From positions 1-63,271 of the forward strand of contig CAYUWG010000017.1 of NCBI GenBank assembly GCA_964448285.1: a stretch of 63,271 bases of DNA, written 5' to 3'. Origin of the DNA: CAYUWG01 sp964448285 (lineage in GTDB: Bacteria > Bacteroidota > Ignavibacteria > SZUA-365). A model generated the notes under the pieces. The model saw nothing but the letters and a program-made list of their open reading frames with translations, did not search any database and was not told where the DNA came from. The translations under genes were made by a program, and so were the position numbers. Position 1 is the stretch's first letter, and each line of letters begins with the position of its first letter. This document shows positions 33,157 to 41,657 of the stretch, in pieces.

Positions 33157-34029
33157 TCAGGGCAATGTTACGGGCGTGATTTTCTTCACACTGTTTCCCT
33201 TTAAAAGCGCTCCACCCTCCGCAGTGCGATCCGTATTCAGTTCGATCTCGACGCTGTACGATCCCGGTGGAAGAGATTTCGTATCGAATTCCACCCGGTA
33301 GTTCATCGGGACATAGACTGCGATTTCATGCCGCTGTTCGCTGATGATGTCTCCGGTGCTGTTCCGCAATCGTGCAAAGAGATAACCGATATACGCGGCG
33401 TTCCCTTCGCGCTGCAGTTCGGAGAAAAGCTGAAGCTTGTCTTTGAGAATGCGCTGCCTGATCGTGTTCAACACGATACCCGTTGCCACATTTCCCTTGC
33501 GATACGATAGGGCAATGACTGTCTCGAAATTCACACGCAACTTCACAGCGATGGTGTTGTTCGCCTCCGTATCCGCAGTGATTTGATCGATCTCGCGAGC
33601 AATGATTACCGGTCGTGCCCAATACTCACCGTCAGGAATCGATGCCGGAGGTCGTATCATGAAACGAATCGTTCTGGTCTGTCCCGGCAGCACGATGCTT
33701 TTTCGCGGATACGCAAACAACCAATCGACTGCTGAGGGCTGTCCGGGCAGCACAGTATCGGGAAAGAAAATGCTCACGATCCCTTCGTCGTTAGTTGCCG
33801 GATAGCCGAATCGAAAGCTGATCTCGACCTCTTTTGGAACGGACGCGGTGTTCCGCACCACGATATATCCCGATTTGTTCTTCTCGTCGAGATACACTGC
33901 CGTCGGTGCGACAACGATATCGGCATGGAGCCGCAATGAAGCGATGAGAAAAAGACATACGGCGTACCTAAGGCGGCTTACCGATCCGAATTTATCAGGG
34001 ATGATATTTGGATATGGAGGAATCTTCAT
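33157..34029 (-). CDS. PapD-like periplasmic pilus chaperone
   Basis: 290 residues from ATG 34029; a TTG at 34065 and a GTG at 33981 are alternatives, the latter placing the signal peptide (LRYAVCLFLIASLRLHA) at the N-terminus. The mature protein begins DIVVAPTAVYLDEKNKSGYI and VVRNTASVPKEVEISF, the first Ig strands of a PapD domain, and has WLFAYPRKSIVLPGQTRTIR and PDGEYWARPVII, matching the conserved chaperone Pro-Gly-Gln-x-x-x-hydrophobic-Arg region and following Glu. A second beta domain follows. It would hold pilin subunits for the usher encoded next. It is longer than classical chaperones (about 230). Confidence 0.78.
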   Translation of the reverse strand: MKIPPYPNIIPDKFGSVSRLRYAVCLFLIASLRLHADIVVAPTAVYLDEKNKSGYIVVRNTASVPKEVEISFRFGYPATNDEGIVSIFFPDTVLPGQPSAVDWLFAYPRKSIVLPGQTRTIRFMIRPPASIPDGEYWARPVIIAREIDQITADTEANNTIAVKLRVNFETVIALSYRKGNVATGIVLNTIRQRILKDKLQLFSELQREGNAAYIGYLFARLRNSTGDIISEQRHEIAVYVPMNYRVEFDTKSLPPGSYSVEIELNTDRTAEGGALLKGNSVKKITPVTLP

Positions 34030-34090
34030 GGCGATGACTCGGTCTCCCTGTTCATTGCGAAGCAATTTATGCGACCTTATGAATTAAAGA

Positions 34091-34122
34091 AACGGGTGGC
34101 CAAATAACTGGGGCCACCCGTT
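34091..34122 (-). terminator. Hairpin after the pilin-like gene
   Basis: AACGGGTGGCC and GGCCACCCGTT form an 11-pair stem with a 10-base loop, followed on the minus strand by TTCTTTAATT. It sits between the pilin-like gene and the chaperone gene, so it may end most transcripts after the pilin and let a fraction through. Confidence 0.8.
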
Positions 34123-34146
34123 CGAGGAGGTGCTACGATATTCAGT

Positions 34147-34707
34147 TTAGCTTCCGGTGTATTGAGCAGTCAGAGTCATTGTCCCTGAGTACGTTCCCGC
34201 TGCCTGGCTGACACCGGAGGTGAGCGTACCTCCGACATAGATATAAAGGTCACCCGAGCTGTTTAATGACGTGGTCTGCTGCGTTGTAGCTCCACCGGAG
34301 AACGACGTGGCGGTACCGGCATCATCTGAAGTATTATAACCTGCCGTCCAGGATACTGCCATGGAATTCGATCCGCTTGTAATGGTCGATGGCAGAGTGA
34401 GTGTAAAACGGACTGCTCGAGAAGGCTGACCGCTGATCGTAAACTCGCCGGCTGCTTCTGAAGAACCACCTGCGTTATAGGATGCGGATCCATCGAGGTT
34501 CAACGTTTTATCGTTGCCGGGAAGAACATTGCCAAAGTGGAGGTCGGCGGTTTTTGTAACGGAGAGTGCGGTCAACACGACAGCAGTGATACTTCCGTTT
34601 GCGCTGACATTCGTCTGTGCGACGACGGTGTTTGCTCCCGTGAGACAGGCGACCACAGTAAAAGCTACGGCCACGAGCGATGGTCGAATGGCGGAAAAGT
34701 GTTTCAT
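34147..34707 (-). CDS. DUF4402-type pilin-like secreted protein
   Basis: 186 residues from ATG 34707 with AGGAG seven bases upstream; the longer frame to 34773 has no ribosome site. Signal peptide to about residue 31 (VVAQ), then a short alternating hydrophobic segment (VSANGSITAVVLTALSVTK) that could serve as a donor strand, followed by DLHFGNVLPGNDKTLNLDGS and FTISGQPSRAVRFTLTLP, the DUF4402 pattern (FGxxxPG, then G.P....itlP). DUF4402 proteins are commonly coded beside PapD chaperones and ushers in other bacteria. It lacks cysteines. It is likely the main fibre subunit; no tip adhesin is coded here. Confidence 0.78.
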   Translation of the reverse strand: MKHFSAIRPSLVAVAFTVVACLTGANTVVAQTNVSANGSITAVVLTALSVTKTADLHFGNVLPGNDKTLNLDGSASYNAGGSSEAAGEFTISGQPSRAVRFTLTLPSTITSGSNSMAVSWTAGYNTSDDAGTATSFSGGATTQQTTSLNSSGDLYIYVGGTLTSGVSQAAGTYSGTMTLTAQYTGS

Positions 34708-34983
34708 TTGAAACTCCTGAGTGAATGATGAATGGTGATATGAGAACGGTTCGCTTTCATGCCGTCCATTCAATCAAGCTCAGTGCCAACTGCTCACCCA
34801 GCTCTCTCTCCTTCATGCTATTGCCGAAAAACAACAGGAAATGCCAGAGTGAAGGAACGTCTTACAGAGTTGTAATGAGTCGTTTGATGAAAAATTTGCC
34901 TCCGTCTTTGCACTCATGCACAAACCGGAGACTCCCTTTTGTCGCGAGAATAAGAGTACGATGACTGAATTGTGGTGCTGCGG

Positions 34984-35382
34984 CTAAGCTAATTGATTCC
35001 GAATGCTGTAAACCAGCGTACTGGCATCGATAGGTTTCGTCAGAAAGGCATTGCAGCCGGCAGCAAGGCTTTTCACTCTATACTCCGGCAATGAATGCGC
35101 AGTCAAAGCAATGATCGGGATTGGATTCGCCGGTCTTTCATTGCGCAATCGCTTCGTGTATTGAATGCCGTCCTCATCGCCATCGAGCGAAATATCCATG
35201 AGGATGCAATGAACCTGATGTTCTGAAAGCACTCTGTCCGCTTCTTCAGCAGATGCCGCTGTGATTATCTGGTAGAATTTTTCAAGGTATCTGCTGAGGA
35301 GGAGCTGTGTAAGGCGATCGTCCTCGACAACGAGAACCGTAGGTTTTGATTTGGTGGAAAAAATATACTCTGTGCTCGACAT
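34984..35382 (-). CDS. Single-domain response regulator
   Basis: 132 residues from ATG 35382 (AAAGGAA upstream). Receiver domain: acidic pair in LVVEDDRLTQ, phospho-accepting Asp in CILMDISLDGDEDG, Thr in IALTAHSL and Lys in FLTKPI. The stretch after the Asp is Asp/Glu-rich. No output domain and no kinase gene next to it. It resembles receivers that act inside hybrid-kinase phosphorelays. Read away from the DsbD gene, it forms its own unit, 276 bases downstream of which nothing is coded before the pilin-like gene's leader. Confidence 0.88.
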   Translation of the reverse strand: MSSTEYIFSTKSKPTVLVVEDDRLTQLLLSRYLEKFYQIITAASAEEADRVLSEHQVHCILMDISLDGDEDGIQYTKRLRNERPANPIPIIALTAHSLPEYRVKSLAAGCNAFLTKPIDASTLVYSIRNQLA

Positions 35383-35566
35383 GCGTTTCCTTTCCGCTTT
35401 GCAAGTGTTCCGTCTTCTTGATTGAAACATACGAATGGCTGAAGCATGATGCTAACGAAATTTTTTAAAACTCGGTCGCGTTTTTCTGCGGTGCGGTCGA
35501 TTATCTGCATTGAGGGAATAGAGCCGATTTTTGTACTTTTCATCGGTTGTAATGATGAAGGCATTG

Positions 35567-37537
35567 ATGAAATACAGGATTCTTTTTTCCGTCGCAATAG
35601 CGCTCACAAGTCTCACTCATGCACAGGAAGCAGCGAAGTGGTCTGCAGCCGCCGTATCGGATGAAGCGACTCCGGGAGGGAAAATCACGATCAAAGTCAC
35701 TGCGAAGGTGAACAAGGGATGGATGGTCTATTCCACGAAGGATTATGAGGAGGGTCCGGTACCGACGAAAATCGGTTTCGCGGAGGGCACTTTCGTAAGC
35801 ACAACGAATCTGAAACAGCCAACTCCGAAGAAGAAATACGACGAGAATTTTGGAATTGAAACCGAGTACTACGATAAGGACGTCACGTTTACACTGACAG
35901 GCAAGGTTGCCGACAACGCGAAAGCAGGGAAGCAGAAAGCAGTCGTTGAGGTGACCTTCATGGCATGCAACGACCGGCTATGCCTGCCGCCGGAAACTGT
36001 GGAATTGCCTGTCGAAATCAATGTTGTCGGAGGATCGCAGGCGCAGAACGATGAACCGGTCAAGCAGTCGGGAGCTACGCTGGACACTGCTGCATCGATG
36101 AAGCAGGCGGAAACAAAATCCAAGGATACGAGCACGATCACGAGTGCGTCAGGTTATGGCGATGAGAAGGATGTCGCTAAGGCGCGAAGCGAAGGCTTGT
36201 GGGCTTACCTCGGGCTTGCGATGTCTGTCGGTGCACTTGCGCTGCTGACACCCTGCGTTTTCCCGATGATCCCGATTACAGTTTCGTTCTTCACGAAAAG
36301 AGAATCGAACTCCCGCGCACGAAGCATTCGCGATGCACTGATCTATTCACTCGGGATCGTCTTCACTTTCACTGGGCTGGGAATTCTGCTCGCCGTTACG
36401 ATGGGTGCTTCGGGCATTAACCAGTTCGCAGCCAATCCGTGGATGAATATCCTCATCGCCCTGGTCTTCATCGTTTTTGCATTCAATCTTTTCGGTTTGT
36501 TTGAAATCGTCATCCCATCAAGCATCCTCACGAAGCTAACCATTGCATCCGGGAAAGGGCAGGGCGTCGTGAGTATTCTCCTGATGGGCTTGACGTTCAC
36601 GCTCACGAGTTTTACATGCACCGTTCCGTTCGTCGGGACTGTGATGGTTGCTGCAGCAAGCGGCGATATTTGGTGGTCGGTTGTCGGGATGCTTGCATTC
36701 TCGACGGTGTTCGCCTTCCCGTTTTTCCTTCTCGCACTTTTCCCCTCGTGGTTGAAATCACTTCCAAAAAGCGGCGGTTGGTTGAACTCCGTCAAAGTTA
36801 TCATGGGCTTTTTGGAACTTGCGGCAGCGATGAAGTTCATCTCCAACGTCGATCTGATCTGGGGATTGGGTGTGTTGAGCCGCGACCTCTTCCTCTCATT
36901 TTGGGTTGGGATCGGGCTTATCGCATCGATCTACTTACTCGGGATTTTCCAACTTCCGCACGACAGCAAACCTGAGAAGATCGGCGTCTTCCGCATGATG
37001 TTCAGCGTCTTCTTCCTCGGTATCTCGGTGTTTCTGTACAACGGCCTCAACGGTCGTCCACTCGGAGAGTTGGATGCCTTTCTCCCGCCGATAGAATACC
37101 GCGAAACCATCGAAGCCGCAGGAGGCGATGCGTCGGATAACGGCAACCGTGAAAAGGAACAGTGGTTCAGTGATTATCAGGCGGCGCTTTCAAAAGCAAA
37201 GAATGAAGCCAAGCCGCTCTTCGTCGATTTCACGGGTTTCGCATGCACGAACTGCCGATGGATGGAAGCGAATGTGTTTACGATTCCCAAAGTCAAAGAA
37301 CGCCTTGGCCAATTCATCCTGGTCCGCCTGTACACCGATGGACAGGGCGAACAGTACGATCGCAACAGAGCATTTCAGCAACAACGTTTTGGGACGGTTG
37401 CCTTGCCGCTCTATGCAATCGTATCATCGGATGACAAAACGATCGGGACGTTTCCCGGCCTGACGCGCAAGCCGGAAGAATTCATTTCGTTTCTCGATCA
37501 GGCGCTCGCTGCTGGTTCGCTCGCTCTGCTTCGTTGA
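35567..37537 (+). CDS. dsbD: Thiol:disulfide interchange protein DsbD
   Basis: 656 residues from ATG 35567 (AAGG upstream, signal peptide MKYRILFSVAIALTSLTHA). The N-terminal periplasmic domain has the cysteine pair MACNDRLCLPPE; the membrane core has eight helices with LALLTPCVFPMIPI and LTSFTCTVPFVG, each with the core cysteine; the C-terminal thioredoxin-like domain has the CxxC motif FACTNCRWME. DsbD passes electrons from cytoplasmic thioredoxin to periplasmic partners for disulfide isomerisation and cytochrome c maturation. All three cysteine pairs are intact. It heads an eleven-gene run. Confidence 0.93.
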   Translation: MKYRILFSVAIALTSLTHAQEAAKWSAAAVSDEATPGGKITIKVTAKVNKGWMVYSTKDYEEGPVPTKIGFAEGTFVSTTNLKQPTPKKKYDENFGIETEYYDKDVTFTLTGKVADNAKAGKQKAVVEVTFMACNDRLCLPPETVELPVEINVVGGSQAQNDEPVKQSGATLDTAASMKQAETKSKDTSTITSASGYGDEKDVAKARSEGLWAYLGLAMSVGALALLTPCVFPMIPITVSFFTKRESNSRARSIRDALIYSLGIVFTFTGLGILLAVTMGASGINQFAANPWMNILIALVFIVFAFNLFGLFEIVIPSSILTKLTIASGKGQGVVSILLMGLTFTLTSFTCTVPFVGTVMVAAASGDIWWSVVGMLAFSTVFAFPFFLLALFPSWLKSLPKSGGWLNSVKVIMGFLELAAAMKFISNVDLIWGLGVLSRDLFLSFWVGIGLIASIYLLGIFQLPHDSKPEKIGVFRMMFSVFFLGISVFLYNGLNGRPLGELDAFLPPIEYRETIEAAGGDASDNGNREKEQWFSDYQAALSKAKNEAKPLFVDFTGFACTNCRWMEANVFTIPKVKERLGQFILVRLYTDGQGEQYDRNRAFQQQRFGTVALPLYAIVSSDDKTIGTFPGLTRKPEEFISFLDQALAAGSLALLR

Positions 37538-37554
37538 CGTTCGTCGGATTTCTA

Positions 37555-38598
37555 ATGAAAGAGACCGGCGAAACTTCATCACGAAAACGAGAACACGTTG
37601 ATCTTGTCGTGAATGAGAATGTCGTGTCCCGGCAAAAAACTACCGGATTCGAAAATTGGGAATTCGAACACAACGCGCTTCCGGAGTTGGACTTCGATGA
37701 GATTGACTGCTCTACGGAATTCCTCGGCAAGGGCATTTCATTTCCTTTATTGATTACAGGGATGACCGGCGGATATGAGGGTGCATATCGTATCAATGCT
37801 CAGCTTGCTGAAGTTTGCCATGAATGTTCATTGGCGATTGGGGCAGGAAGCCAGCGGCAAGCGCTCGAAGATGAACGGTTCCATCATACATATCGCGTGC
37901 TTCGGGAAAAGGCGCCAAATGCACCGATCGTTGCGAACATCGGAGCCACGGAAATTGCGCAGTTCACCGATTCATCGGCATCACAGCGAATCGTCGATAT
38001 GCTTGAAGCGAATGCGCTGGCCGTTCACCTGAATCCACTGCAGGAGTTTCTCCAGCCGGAGGGAAACACACGCTTTCGCGGTGTGCTTGCGGGGATAGAG
38101 CGGATGGTTCATGACCTCTCGGTTCCGGTGATGGTAAAGGAAGTCGGTGCAGGTATCTCCGCACACGTTGCGCGTCAAATGTTCGAAGTCGGTGTGCAGT
38201 GGATCGACGTCTCCGGTGCCGGTGGAACGAGTTGGGCGGGCGTTGAAATGACGCGTAGGAATGCATCGTTTCCCATATCCGATTCCTTTTGGGATTGGGG
38301 AATACCAACCGCTTCAGCCATTCGACAAGTCAGTGCAGTCACGCCATCCGACCGGTTCGTTCTCGCTTCAGGCGGCATTTCGGATGGCGTTCTCATCGCG
38401 AAAGCTCTTGCGCTTGGCGCACATATGGCCGGCGCCGCGAGGCCTTTGCTGAAAACTCTTATCGAGGGAGGACAGGCTGCGTTGATGCAAGCATTGAAGG
38501 GTTGGGAAAATGACCTGCGTGGGGTTATGTTCCTCACAGGTGCACCTACGATCGACGCCCTACGGAAAGTCACTCTCGTTCATTGCCGAACGCTCTAA
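37555..38598 (+). CDS. fni: Type 2 isopentenyl-diphosphate delta-isomerase
   Basis: 347 residues from ATG 37555; a TTG at 37534 overlapping the dsbD stop is possible. Family motifs: SSRKREHVDL near the N-terminus, LLITGMTGGYEGAYRIN, GAGSQRQALED, MVKEVGAGIS and VSGAGGTSWAGVE. This FMN- and NADPH-dependent TIM barrel interconverts isopentenyl and dimethylallyl diphosphate. The next gene is the chain-elongating prenyl synthase, and ispH of the same pathway is coded at 50725, so the organism uses the MEP route with a type 2 isomerase. Confidence 0.93.
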   Translation: MKETGETSSRKREHVDLVVNENVVSRQKTTGFENWEFEHNALPELDFDEIDCSTEFLGKGISFPLLITGMTGGYEGAYRINAQLAEVCHECSLAIGAGSQRQALEDERFHHTYRVLREKAPNAPIVANIGATEIAQFTDSSASQRIVDMLEANALAVHLNPLQEFLQPEGNTRFRGVLAGIERMVHDLSVPVMVKEVGAGISAHVARQMFEVGVQWIDVSGAGGTSWAGVEMTRRNASFPISDSFWDWGIPTASAIRQVSAVTPSDRFVLASGGISDGVLIAKALALGAHMAGAARPLLKTLIEGGQAALMQALKGWENDLRGVMFLTGAPTIDALRKVTLVHCRTL

Positions 38599-38603
38599 TC
38601 TCG

Positions 38604-39584
38604 ATGCAGGACTTTTTTCAGACATACACGGAATTACTCGGTACCATTGAAAAGGGACTCGCGGAGATCATGACTCCCGCTATGCCGGAGTCTATCCGAG
38701 AGCCGGGGAGATATGTATTGCAAGGTGGGGGCAAACGCATCCGTCCGGTGCTCGTTCTGCTCGCCAGCGAAGCCGCGGGCGCAAAGGCCGAAGACGCTCT
38801 CCATGCAGGGATCGCGGTGGAGATTCTCCATAACTTCACCCTCGTTCACGACGACATCATGGATAATGCCCTCCAACGGAGAGGACGTCCGACGGTGCAC
38901 TCGCACTGGGATAACAGCATCGCGATTCTCGTTGGCGACGAGCTTATCGGTTTGGCGTATCGGGAATTGCTGCGAACGGAGAAAGGAAACATTCGGGCGC
39001 TTGCTTCCACGTTCACCGAGGGTATGATCGAAGTGTGTGAAGGCCAGGCGCTCGACAAGGAATTCGAAGCACGGGTGGACGTCTCACCGGAGAGTTACTT
39101 CAAGATGATCGGAAAGAAAACGGGAAGGCTCGTTGCGATGGCGATGGAACTCGGCTCCATAGTCGCGGATGCGGATGTCTCGACACGTTCGTGCTTAATG
39201 GAATATGGAACGCACATCGGCAGGGCATTCCAGGTTCAGGATGATTTGCTGGACGTGTTTGCGGAGACTTCGGAATTCGGCAAGGTGATAGGAGGTGACA
39301 TCCTCGAAGGGAAAAAGACCTTTCTCCTCGTCCACGCGCTCGAGTCAGCCACCGGAGAAGATCGCATTGTCCTGAACAACGTCGCCTCGCGAAGTAACGG
39401 AATGCACGACGTCGTTCAACGTGTGACGGAAATCTACAAGCGCCTCGGCATCGTCGAACAGGCGCGGGCCTGTATCCGGTCAGACACCGATGCCGCATTG
39501 AACGCCCTCCGACAGATCCCTTCGACGCAAGCACGCAGCGTGCTGGAATGGTTAGCCGAACAGCTTCTTCAACGGTCGCATTGA
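38604..39584 (+). CDS. Polyprenyl diphosphate synthase
   Basis: 326 residues from ATG 38604; a TTG at 38583 is possible. Both aspartate-rich motifs are present: VHDDIMDNALQRRGRPTVH and QVQDDLLDVF, together with GGGKRIRPVLVLL and GKKTGRLVA. It condenses isopentenyl diphosphate onto an allylic primer to make the prenyl chain of quinones, carotenoids or lipid carriers. Chain length cannot be fixed by eye, so I give no symbol. It follows the isomerase gene by five bases. Confidence 0.9.
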   Translation: MQDFFQTYTELLGTIEKGLAEIMTPAMPESIREPGRYVLQGGGKRIRPVLVLLASEAAGAKAEDALHAGIAVEILHNFTLVHDDIMDNALQRRGRPTVHSHWDNSIAILVGDELIGLAYRELLRTEKGNIRALASTFTEGMIEVCEGQALDKEFEARVDVSPESYFKMIGKKTGRLVAMAMELGSIVADADVSTRSCLMEYGTHIGRAFQVQDDLLDVFAETSEFGKVIGGDILEGKKTFLLVHALESATGEDRIVLNNVASRSNGMHDVVQRVTEIYKRLGIVEQARACIRSDTDAALNALRQIPSTQARSVLEWLAEQLLQRSH

Positions 39585-39588
39585 ATGC

Positions 39589-39858
39589 ATGATTGAGCGG
39601 GAAGTGACCATACGTAATCGCAGCGGACTCCATACACGACCGGCAGCTACATTAGTGAAAGTTGCTGCGCATTTTCAATCCGAGTTCATCATCCAGAAAG
39701 ATGGTTTCGAAATCAATGGGAAAAGCATCATCGGCGTGATGACTCTTGCCGCGGAGCAAGGAGTGACGCTCTTGCTTCGCTTTGAAGGGCCGGATGAAGA
39801 TCGCATGGCCGATGAAATTACCGCACTCTTCAACGATGGGTTCGGAGAATTGGCGTGA
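39589..39858 (+). CDS. ptsH: Phosphocarrier protein HPr
   Basis: 89 residues. The active His15 lies in RSGLHTRPAATLV, and the regulatory serine is at the standard position 46 in NGKSIIGVMTLAA, so control by an HPr kinase is possible. HPr takes the phosphate from enzyme I. The next gene, enzyme I, overlaps it by four bases (GTGA). No sugar-specific enzyme II gene is in the window. Confidence 0.95.
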   Translation: MIEREVTIRNRSGLHTRPAATLVKVAAHFQSEFIIQKDGFEINGKSIIGVMTLAAEQGVTLLLRFEGPDEDRMADEITALFNDGFGELA

Positions 39859-41657
39859 GCGAAATGCCCGATCCCGATTTAAGAACCCTCGTCAAGTTGG
39901 AAGACAAGAAGGAAATCATTCTTCATGGGCTTCCTGCATCCGGCGGCATTGCGATCGGTCCGGCATACGTTTTTCACCGCGAGGAAATTTTCGCCGAAGA
40001 GCGTTCGCTTTCAGAGGACGAAATCGACGCAGAACTTCAGTTGTTGGAAGATGCGGTCGTTCGTGCTGACAAGGAGCTTTCAAAGATTGCGCGCTTCGCC
40101 AAAGAGACGTTGAATGAAAGCGTCTCTGAGATTTTCGACGGTCAGTTACTCATTCTGCATGACGTTGAACTGAAGAAGACGTTGGTGAGACGCATCCGCC
40201 TCGAACGCAAGAGCGCAGATTTTCTGGTAAAGGATGAGTTCGAAAAGTATAAGTCCTTGCTCATAACGTCCGGAGTACAGTCCTTCCGTGAAAGAAGTGC
40301 GGACCTCGATGAAGTTGCCCAGCGGCTTCTTCGTTGTCTGAAGAGCAAGCGGCTCCATTCGACGATCGAAGGACAACACATCGTTGTCGCTCGCATGTTG
40401 ACGCCGGCCGATACCATTCTCTTCAGCAAGAACGACGTGCTCGGATACATCGATGAACAAGGCGGGATCACTTCGCATACCGCGATTCTGGCACGCTCGC
40501 TGAAAATTCCTGCAGCGGTCGGTGTGCATGGCGTATCGGATCTCGTACAGACAGGCGACCTGATCATCCTCGACGGTATCAACGGCGTCATGATCTATAA
40601 TCCACAGACAAGTACGCTCATGCAGTACGAGCAGAAGCTCTCAGAACTGGAGCGGCTGGAGGACAGACTTAAGGACCTGATAGACCTGCCATGCGTCACA
40701 CCTGATGGTCACAAAGTGGAACTCGCCGCGAACGCCGAGTTCTTCAACGAAGTGGATTTTCTCCTTGCGCAGGGAGCAGGCGGGATCGGTTTGTATCGTA
40801 CCGAACATCTCTACATGAGCAAAGGAGATTTTCCTTCAGAACAGGAACAGTTCGTTGCGTACAGTAAAATCGCCCACATGATCTACCCGAGGATGGTGAT
40901 CATTCGAACGTTCGACGTAGGAGGAGACAAAATTCTTGCGCCGGAGAGCAAGGAAAAAAATCCTTTCCTTGGATGGAGAGGCATTCGTATGCTTCTCGAT
41001 AGGCCTCAGGTATTCAAGCAACAATTGCGGGCGATCCTTCGGGCGTCGGTCATGAAGAACGTTCGCCTGATGTTTCCGATGATCTCCGGCGTTCTCGAAT
41101 TACGGCGCGCTTTGGCTCTGCTCGAGGAAGCGAAGAACGAAATTCTTCGCGATGGCATCGACTTCGATCAGAACATGGAGGTCGGTATCATGATCGAAGT
41201 CCCGTCGGCAGTAATCATCGCGGATGAACTTGCCCGTGAGGTCGATTTCTTCAGCATTGGAACGAACGACCTCATTCAATATCTCCTTGCGATCGACCGC
41301 GGAAATGACCTCATCTCGGATCTCTATCAGGAATTTCACCCCTCGGTCGTTCGATCTATCCGAACGGTTATCGAAGCAGCACACGATCAGGGCATTTGGG
41401 TCGGCATGTGCGGTGAGATGGCCGGCAATCCGCTTGCGACTCCGCTCCTTCTCGGTTTGGGACTCGACGAATTCAGCGTCGTGCCATCCGTTATCCCGGA
41501 GATCAAGAGCATCATTCGCCGCGTTCGGTATGAAGAAGCATGTCTGCTCGCGAAGGATGTCGGATGTATGAGTACGACGCGTGAGATCAAGCAGCGATTG
41601 GAGGCTTTCGCGAGACAATACTATCCTGAACTCATGATGACTTCCTTCGAGGTGTAG
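39855..41657 (+). CDS. ptsI: Phosphoenolpyruvate-protein phosphotransferase (enzyme I)
   Basis: 600 residues, full length, from a GTG overlapping the HPr stop. An N-terminal extension of about 20 residues precedes GLPASGGIAIGPAYVF. The phosphorylated His208 lies in GGITSHTAILARS. The C-terminal TIM-barrel domain has LYRTEHLYM, MIEVPSAVIIADELA, FFSIGTNDLIQYLLAIDR and the catalytic cysteine loop GMCGEMAGNP. It moves phosphate from PEP to HPr. It is paired with ptsH and followed by the glucose-6-phosphate isomerase gene with no gap. Confidence 0.96.
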   Translation: MSEMPDPDLRTLVKLEDKKEIILHGLPASGGIAIGPAYVFHREEIFAEERSLSEDEIDAELQLLEDAVVRADKELSKIARFAKETLNESVSEIFDGQLLILHDVELKKTLVRRIRLERKSADFLVKDEFEKYKSLLITSGVQSFRERSADLDEVAQRLLRCLKSKRLHSTIEGQHIVVARMLTPADTILFSKNDVLGYIDEQGGITSHTAILARSLKIPAAVGVHGVSDLVQTGDLIILDGINGVMIYNPQTSTLMQYEQKLSELERLEDRLKDLIDLPCVTPDGHKVELAANAEFFNEVDFLLAQGAGGIGLYRTEHLYMSKGDFPSEQEQFVAYSKIAHMIYPRMVIIRTFDVGGDKILAPESKEKNPFLGWRGIRMLLDRPQVFKQQLRAILRASVMKNVRLMFPMISGVLELRRALALLEEAKNEILRDGIDFDQNMEVGIMIEVPSAVIIADELAREVDFFSIGTNDLIQYLLAIDRGNDLISDLYQEFHPSVVRSIRTVIEAAHDQGIWVGMCGEMAGNPLATPLLLGLGLDEFSVVPSVIPEIKSIIRRVRYEEACLLAKDVGCMSTTREIKQRLEAFARQYYPELMMTSFEV

